Assembly: GCF_017353415.1 (NCBI RefSeq)
Contig: NZ_JAFMPX010000003.1
Coordinates: forward strand, 114,766 to 178,765
Source: Arthrobacter sp. E3
Lineage (GTDB): Bacteria; Actinomycetota; Actinomycetes; Actinomycetales; Micrococcaceae
DNA: 64,000 nucleotides
Direction: 5' to 3'
The translations under genes and the position numbers were made by a program. The notes beneath the pieces are model-generated. The model made no database searches, was not told the origin of the DNA, and worked only from the letters and a program-made list of their open reading frames with translations. Below, piece after piece: positions 58,391 through 64,000 of the stretch (positions are counted from its first letter, which is position 1; every line of letters begins with the position of its first letter).

Positions 58391-60055
58391 TCAAGATCCA
58401 CCTCGGGGAATGCAAGTCGGCGGTGCTGTTTGCTTAGTCGTGCTGCCACCAACCGGGGGGCTCGATACGGGTTCGGGCGCGGTTGTGGCTGCCGAGGAGG
58501 TACTCGTCGGTGGGCTGGAGCTTGTGGGGCCGTTGCTCGGAGAAGTTGTGACGAGATCGCACGGGGGAAGACTAGTCCCGGTACCCAATTGCAGGTCACT
58601 GATGATCTGCTCAGCATCGCTGAGAGTGGAAGCAGGCATGGTTGCTGTAACCAATTGCTGTGAATAGTCAGGCAGTGAAGAGACCATAACGGCGGTTTCA
58701 TGGTAAACATGCGAGAGTGAAATGGGACCCAGTGACTGAGACACTCCCTTGAAGATGGTCACATTTCCATGCGCGACCCCCACAAAGAACTGAGTTTGGG
58801 TCCATGCGTATGCGGCCCAGGAGCCCGCCACAATCACCAGGGCAGTCAGCACGCCAAGGATTGAAAGCACGAGGGGCCTGTGGCGCATTCTTGGAAGTGA
58901 CTCTTCAGTTTCCTCCGCCAGGGCTGCCGGCGTTTCAGTTTTGTGCGTGAGTACCGTGGCAGCGCGCTGTGCAGCGGGATGACGTGGCAAGAGCGGAATT
59001 TTGCCCTCAGCGTTGGCTGTGAGCGCTGCGCCCACCAACTCATGCGACCGTGCTGCCAATACTTTCTGGACTGCTGCCTCACGGATGTTGGCGTCAAGAG
59101 CATCGGAGCCGGAGTCCTCCGAACCGAGGGCCACATCTTCGTCACCGGCGCTGACAGCCGCATCACCCGACGGTTCCCGCCCTAAGGGCACCCCGGCGGA
59201 GTGTTCAGTCTGAGCGACGGAAGCTGCAGAAGGTGCGGTGTGCTGTTCCTGCCGATCAGAATCACCAGCTGCGGGCGGAGTGACTTGGACGGTATCCAAA
59301 GCGGCGGTGCGGGTATGTTCAGGGTTGGCTTCAACGATGTCGAAAATCACCACGCTCACATTGTCCGGAGAGCCTGCAGCGAGAGTTAGGTCAATGAGTG
59401 TATCCGCGGCCGTGGCTAATGACTTGGTGTGCCGAATGACTTCTTCTATCATTTGATGGCGCACAAAGTTCAGCCCATCAGAGCAAAGCAACCAACGTTC
59501 GCCAGGGCTGGCGTCGAAGTGCTTCAAATCAAGTTCAGGTGAGGCGTCAACATCGCCAAGGACGCGCATGAGAACGTTTTTATGAGGGTGAACTTCGGCC
59601 TCAGCCTCGGTCATGCGACCCTCATCGATCATGCGTTGAACAAAAGTGTGGTCCGTGCTCATCTGCTCAAAGACGCCGTCCTTGAGTCGATATGCGCGGG
59701 AATCCCCAATGTGGGCGTAGGCGAGACGGCTGCCGGAGAGCAGCAGAGCTGTCACCGTGGTGCCCATGCCGGCTAGTTTCGGGTTGACATGCACCAGCTC
59801 GGAAAGCAGTGAATTTGCCGTCTGGATTTCATCCGCGAGGTGCGTGCCGGCGTCGCCGTTATGACGGTTGTGGTCCAAATGCACCAAGTCAAGAACCGTG
59901 GAAGCACTTGCTACATCCCCGCCCGCGTGCCCGCCCATACCATCGGCAACAACGGCCAAATACTTCCCCGCGTAGGCGGAATCGTCATTTTTGGCCCTGA
60001 CCATGCCCACATGGGATCTGGCGGCATAGCGCAGAATTAGCGGGTATTCGGCCAT
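58391..60055 (-). CDS. pstP: Ser/Thr protein phosphatase PstP (PP2C family)
   Basis: Dephosphorylates the kinases and substrates of the block. The 554 residues contain a PP2C domain (residues 1-240) with the motifs RSHVGMVRAKNDDSAY, VVADGMGGHAGGD and GDSRAYRL, followed by a long acidic/Ser-Ala linker, a membrane segment near residue 385-405 (LVLSILGVLTALVIVAGSWAA) and an extracellular tail ending in a Ser/Thr/Pro-rich stretch. The stop precedes rodA; fhaB starts 3 bases after the gene's ATG end. Confidence 0.96.
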   Translation of the reverse strand: MAEYPLILRYAARSHVGMVRAKNDDSAYAGKYLAVVADGMGGHAGGDVASASTVLDLVHLDHNRHNGDAGTHLADEIQTANSLLSELVHVNPKLAGMGTTVTALLLSGSRLAYAHIGDSRAYRLKDGVFEQMSTDHTFVQRMIDEGRMTEAEAEVHPHKNVLMRVLGDVDASPELDLKHFDASPGERWLLCSDGLNFVRHQMIEEVIRHTKSLATAADTLIDLTLAAGSPDNVSVVIFDIVEANPEHTRTAALDTVQVTPPAAGDSDRQEQHTAPSAASVAQTEHSAGVPLGREPSGDAAVSAGDEDVALGSEDSGSDALDANIREAAVQKVLAARSHELVGAALTANAEGKIPLLPRHPAAQRAATVLTHKTETPAALAEETEESLPRMRHRPLVLSILGVLTALVIVAGSWAAYAWTQTQFFVGVAHGNVTIFKGVSQSLGPISLSHVYHETAVMVSSLPDYSQQLVTATMPASTLSDAEQIISDLQLGTGTSLPPCDLVTTSPSNGPTSSSPPTSTSSAATTAPEPVSSPPVGGSTTKQTAPPTCIPRGGS

Positions 60056-60057
60056 GT

Positions 60058-60543
60058 TTACGGCCTCAATTCGATGACCGTTTTGCCGATCCGCACTGGA
60101 ACCCCGAGTTCCACGGGAAGCGCACGGGTCAACGCCGCACCACCGAGGAATGTTCCATTTGTGGAGCCCAAATCTTCAATAAACCAACGGGTGCCTTGCG
60201 GGAACAGCCGCGCATGTCGGCCCGAAGCGTAGTCGTCCTCGAGTACCAATGTGGCTTCTTGTGCGCGTCCCAACAAAATAGGTGTGCCAGTAAGCTCCAA
60301 AGTGGTGCCTTCCAATGGGCCTTCTGTCACAACCAGCTGGCGAGCCTGCTGCTTGGCTGGCGGAGCGTCTTCGACCAGTTCAGGGTGTTTGCGCGCTTGC
60401 CGGGCAGTGGGGGCTCCCACCTTCGCCTTGCTGCCGATCACTAGATCGCGGCGCATGGCAGCCACAACGCTAAAGACCATGATCCACATCAAGACAAGGA
60501 AGCCGAAGCGGAAAATGGTGACCAGGAGACTTAGATCGTTCAT
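60058..60543 (-). CDS. fhaB: FHA-domain protein FhaB
   Basis: Phosphothreonine-binding adaptor of the kinase network. The 161 residues comprise an N-terminal hydrophobic segment (LLVTIFRFGFLVLMWIMVFSVVAAM), a linker, and a C-terminal FHA domain with the signature GRAQEATL, RHARLFPQG and DLGSTNGTFLGG. The ATG overlaps the fhaA stop by four bases. Confidence 0.95.
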   Translation of the reverse strand: MNDLSLLVTIFRFGFLVLMWIMVFSVVAAMRRDLVIGSKAKVGAPTARQARKHPELVEDAPPAKQQARQLVVTEGPLEGTTLELTGTPILLGRAQEATLVLEDDYASGRHARLFPQGTRWFIEDLGSTNGTFLGGAALTRALPVELGVPVRIGKTVIELRP

Positions 60544-61361
60544 CGTCTGCCACCGCCTCGGGCCGGGAGGACGCGGAAGGTTATCTGTGTGCGTCCCATG
60601 GTGATGTTCGATCCATCATGCAGCGCGACCGCACCCTGCACCCGATGCCCATCCACGTAGCTGCCGTTGGTGGAGCCAAGGTCAATAGCGGTAGTAGTTC
60701 CATCCTCAGTGCGGATTTCCAGGTGTTTGCGTGAAACCCCGGTGTCATCGATCAAGATGTCGGCTTCCGAGGACCTTCCCAAAATGATGGAGGAGGCATT
60801 GAGTGAGTAGCGCTGGCCCGCTATGTCCAGGACGGGCTGGCCTTGCGGGGCAGGCGGGGTAAACGACGGCGCGGGCTGGCGTTTGTAGACAGGCGCCGGC
60901 GGGGCGGGAGGTGCCTGCGCAACGCTCGGGCTTTGGCTGGGGCGCGCTGGCGTCTGCGGCGGGCTCTGGGTGTCCTGCGGGGTTCCACCCTTTTCTTTCT
61001 CGGTGGAAGAAAGAACGTTAAAATGTCCTGGGCGAAGGTCTGCGTGATGATTGAAGAAAACACGCACAGGGCCCTGCAGTACGTAGCCTTGGCTGCGTGA
61101 GTGGTTGATGACGACGTCGCAGAGTTCTTCCGCCAACGTCACCCCCCATGCTTCGGCACGCTCAAAGTCAGCATCGCCAAGTTGAATGTTGAAAACATTA
61201 GGTGCCAGAGTGCGTCCGGCGTCCAAGGTCATTGCCTTGTCGTCCAGTTCCCTCCGCAGGGAACTGGCGAGCTCCACAGGCTGCACTGTTTTGGAACCTA
61301 GCGAGAAGGCGCCACGGACTGCCTTTTCAATGCCTTTTTCAACGTTGTCAAACAAACCCAT
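60540..61361 (-). CDS. fhaA: FHA-domain protein FhaA (DUF3662-FHA)
   Basis: Adaptor that in mycobacteria binds the phosphorylated MviN pseudokinase tail. The 273 residues have an N-terminal DUF3662 domain (MGLFDNVEKGIEKAV..., residues 1-120), a Pro/Ala-rich linker, and a C-terminal FHA domain (GRSSEADILI, RKHLEIRTEDG, DLGSTNGSYVDG). It is the first gene of the fhaA-fhaB-pstP-rodA-pbpA-pknA-pknB block. The MurJ-tail-like protein at 3583 is a plausible partner. Confidence 0.95.
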   Translation of the reverse strand: MGLFDNVEKGIEKAVRGAFSLGSKTVQPVELASSLRRELDDKAMTLDAGRTLAPNVFNIQLGDADFERAEAWGVTLAEELCDVVINHSRSQGYVLQGPVRVFFNHHADLRPGHFNVLSSTEKEKGGTPQDTQSPPQTPARPSQSPSVAQAPPAPPAPVYKRQPAPSFTPPAPQGQPVLDIAGQRYSLNASSIILGRSSEADILIDDTGVSRKHLEIRTEDGTTTAIDLGSTNGSYVDGHRVQGAVALHDGSNITMGRTQITFRVLPARGGGRR

Positions 61362-61767
61362 CTACTCTCCTCTCCTTAGGTGCTGCCGGATGGTGATGGT
61401 GCTGGTGGATTGCCTTCGAAACCTATGGAAGTACTGCACTGCAATGGGCGTGGATTCAGTGTCGTCCGCGTCGCGCACAACTCTACCTATGCTCGATACT
61501 ACTGCCGCAGCCTTCGAATATACCTGTTGGATGGTCTCGATGTGGCAAATTTCCCACCGTGGCAGGACACGGACAGGAGCGGCTTGGTAACCTCAGAATC
61601 AGCGGAAAATCAAGGGAATGGGTCCCTTTGGTGGCTCAAAGAGGGCTGGGAAAGGCGGAGGGGGAGAGGTCGTTTAGGTAATTCGGTCAAGTGTCCTATA
61701 TGCTTGATCTCGCTGTTCCACTGAGAGACGACATTACTTCGGCCTTTCAGTGTCAAGAGTAGAAAAC
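61362..61767. other. Gene-free interval before tRNA-Leu
   Basis: About 400 bases. A plus-strand frame at 61380-61724 is present but has no recognisable domain and no good ribosome-binding site. It presumably contains the fhaA promoter (minus strand) near its left side and the tRNA-Leu promoter near the right side. Confidence 0.6.
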
Positions 61768-61850
61768 GCGCGAGTGGCGGAACGGCAGACGCGCTGGCTT
61801 CAGGTGCCAGTGTCCGAAAGGGCGTGGGGGTTCAAATCCCCCCTCGCGCA
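61768..61850 (+). tRNA. leuT: tRNA-Leu (CAG)
   Basis: An 83-base class II tRNA with a long variable arm: acceptor GCGCGAG pairs with CTCGCGC, discriminator A at 61850, anticodon CAG in CTTCAGG, variable arm TGTCCGAAAGGGCG, and T-arm GGGGGTTCAAATCCCCC. CCA is not encoded (CGT follows). tRNA-Leu is also downstream of the kinase block in mycobacteria. Confidence 0.97.
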
Positions 61851-61860
61851 CGTTTTATAG

Positions 61861-61897
61861 AGATCCCCGGTAGAACCAATGGTTCTGCCGGGGATCT
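61861..61897 (+). terminator. Terminator hairpin after tRNA-Leu
   Basis: Stem AGATCCCCGGTAGAACC with its complement (one G-T pair) around a short AAT-type loop, followed by TTTT. Confidence 0.9.
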
Positions 61898-62019
61898 TTT
61901 GTTTTCCTGTCACAGGCCTCTGGCTCGCCACGGGGTTGATTGCGTTGTGACACCAGTTTCCCCATACCTATCTACACGTACCCATATATACAACAGTTCA
62001 GCGGCATGGGATCCAAGCA

Positions 62020-62390
62020 TGGGGAACAATTCTGATCGGTGTAGGGGTTCAGCTTGCTAGTTCGGCCGTAGCGATTATTCTGGCGGCCCAAATCCTGCCC
62101 AGGTTCAGTTTAGGCTTCGATGGCTTCATCACTGTGATCGTTGTGTTCACGATGGCGCTGATGCTTTTGGAGAGTTTTGTCCGCAAACTGGCGAACAAGT
62201 ACACACCGGCATTGGTCGGAGCAGCATTTCTCGTCTCCACCTGGTTGGCGCTGGTTATTGCCAACCCGCCGTCTAGAGGCATTCGAATACATGGGTCCTA
62301 ACCTGGATCTTCGCCGCAGTGCTTGTCTGGGCAACTACTGGACTTTGCGCCGCGGCTGTGACCCAATACGTGGCTAACGAAGCTGTCTAG
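62020..62390 (+). pseudogene. Frameshifted phage-holin-family (4-TMS) membrane protein
   Basis: Family members are small proteins with four membrane segments, often near actinobacterial envelope genes. Here the frame reads GTILIGVGVQLASSAVAIILAA, then PRFSLGFDGFITVIVVF and KYTPALVGAAFLVSTWLALVIANPPS and ends at a TAA near 62299. The rest of the fourth segment lies in another frame: TWIFAAVLVWATTGLCAAAV to a TAG at 62388-62390. No start codon fits the first frame, so both the start and the middle are damaged. Confidence 0.7.
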
Positions 62391-62875
62391 CACGGCGCGA
62401 AAAATAGTCACCCCCCGATTCGGCTTTCGGATGGTGGGGGTTGTGGATTTGGGTGTTGTTGTTTTGGTGTGTATTGTTTATCGAGTTGTCCTGATGAGGG
62501 GCGGCGGGTTTAGCGGGATTGATGGCTGTTGTTTTGGTTGTTTTTCTGGTGGTTGTGTGGTGTGGTTCGCTGAAGAGTGGGTTTGCATTGTGTGGCTGGT
62601 TGGTCTAGGCTTGTGAAGTTGCCCCGGTGCTGATCGTTGTTGATGGATGAGTGTTGTTTTGCTTGTTTGTTGGTGGTGTGTGGCTGGGTGTGGTTGTTGT
62701 TTGAGAACTCAATAGTGTGCCAAGTTTTATTGATACCAATTTATTTATATGGATTGGTTATTTGGTTGTGTGTTGCCGCCCCTGTGGTGATGCATGATCG
62801 TTTAGCTGGTTTCGAATTTAGTGCATGGCTTCATCATCTTTTTCCGGTGTGTTGTCGTGTGTCTGTTTGTTTAGT
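62391..62875 (+). promoter_or_regulatory. rRNA operon promoter and leader
   Basis: No gene. A candidate promoter is TTGCAT at 62583-62588, 17 bases, then TAGGCT at 62606-62611. The downstream leader carries the segment TGTTTGAGAACTCAATAGTG (62700-62719), a familiar pre-16S leader element in this group. The region from about 62430 to 62720 is unusually rich in G and T on this strand. Confidence 0.7.

Positions 62876-64000
<1,125 letters not shown>

Noticed and set aside
61380..61724. A 114-residue plus-strand frame between fhaA and tRNA-Leu
   Set aside because: No domain, weak start, and it overlaps the region expected to hold the fhaA promoter.

Overview
The window is the chromosomal replication-origin and centromere region of a Gram-positive actinobacterium. 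The 16S rRNA gene at the right end, the gene order, and the protein styles point to family Micrococcaceae, close to Arthrobacter. That placement is a judgement from sequence style and synteny; no database was searched. Bases are only moderately GC-rich in the core genes, and large stretches left of parB are AT-richer and non-coding.

Layout. (1) 1-6511: the conserved left arm: cca (5' end only), a NUDIX hydrolase, murJ, a separate membrane protein resembling the cytoplasmic/extracellular tail of mycobacterial MviN, then trxB-trxA with a strong terminator. (2) 6512-21620: about 15 kb of mostly decayed DNA where I expect a short interval between trxA and parB. It holds a decayed IS21-type element, a decayed IS110-type transposase split by an intact two-gene tyrosine-recombinase cassette, an intact IS21-family element (istA-istB), one relic gene end with its own terminator, and five of the six parS centromere sites. 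(3) 21621-27092: parB, parA, rsmG, khpB/jag, yidC, yidD, rnpA, rpmH, all on the minus strand. (4) 27093-39293: oriC DnaA boxes on both sides of dnaA, then dnaN, gnd, recF, dciA (DUF721), gyrB, gyrA and a DUF3566 membrane protein. (5) 39350-50910: tRNA-Ile and tRNA-Ala, then a mixed segment: EamA transporter, an amphipathic-helix repeat protein, cyclophilin, rhomboid protease, flavin reductase, a second dense DnaA-box cluster without an initiator gene, GrpB, a large LuxR-type ATPase regulator, an adhesin remnant, a small repeat protein, crgA, and a class E sortase. (6) 50913-61361: pabA/trpG and the cell-envelope signalling block pknB-pknA-pbpA-rodA-pstP-fhaB-fhaA on the minus strand. (7) 61768-64000: tRNA-Leu, a broken holin-family gene, the rRNA leader and promoter, and the first ~1.1 kb of 16S rRNA.

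How the parts fit. DnaA made at oriC starts replication; dnaN, recF, dciA and gyrBA supply clamp, repair, helicase loading and supercoiling functions. ParA and ParB act on the parS sites, which lie 4-22 kb left of oriC and are scattered through the mobile-element graveyard. MurJ, the MviN-tail-like protein, FhaA/FhaB, PknA/PknB/PstP, PbpA, RodA and CrgA form the actinobacterial peptidoglycan and division control network at both ends of the window.

Most notable observations: a dense non-coding DnaA-box cluster at 44.08-44.40 kb, a parS site at the centre of a perfect 38-bp palindrome just after parB, a dual-recombinase cassette nested in an IS110 gene with a Tn554-like junction hexamer, a possible 13-residue leader ORF with an ideal Shine-Dalgarno before gyrB, and a split-off pseudokinase-like partner of MurJ.
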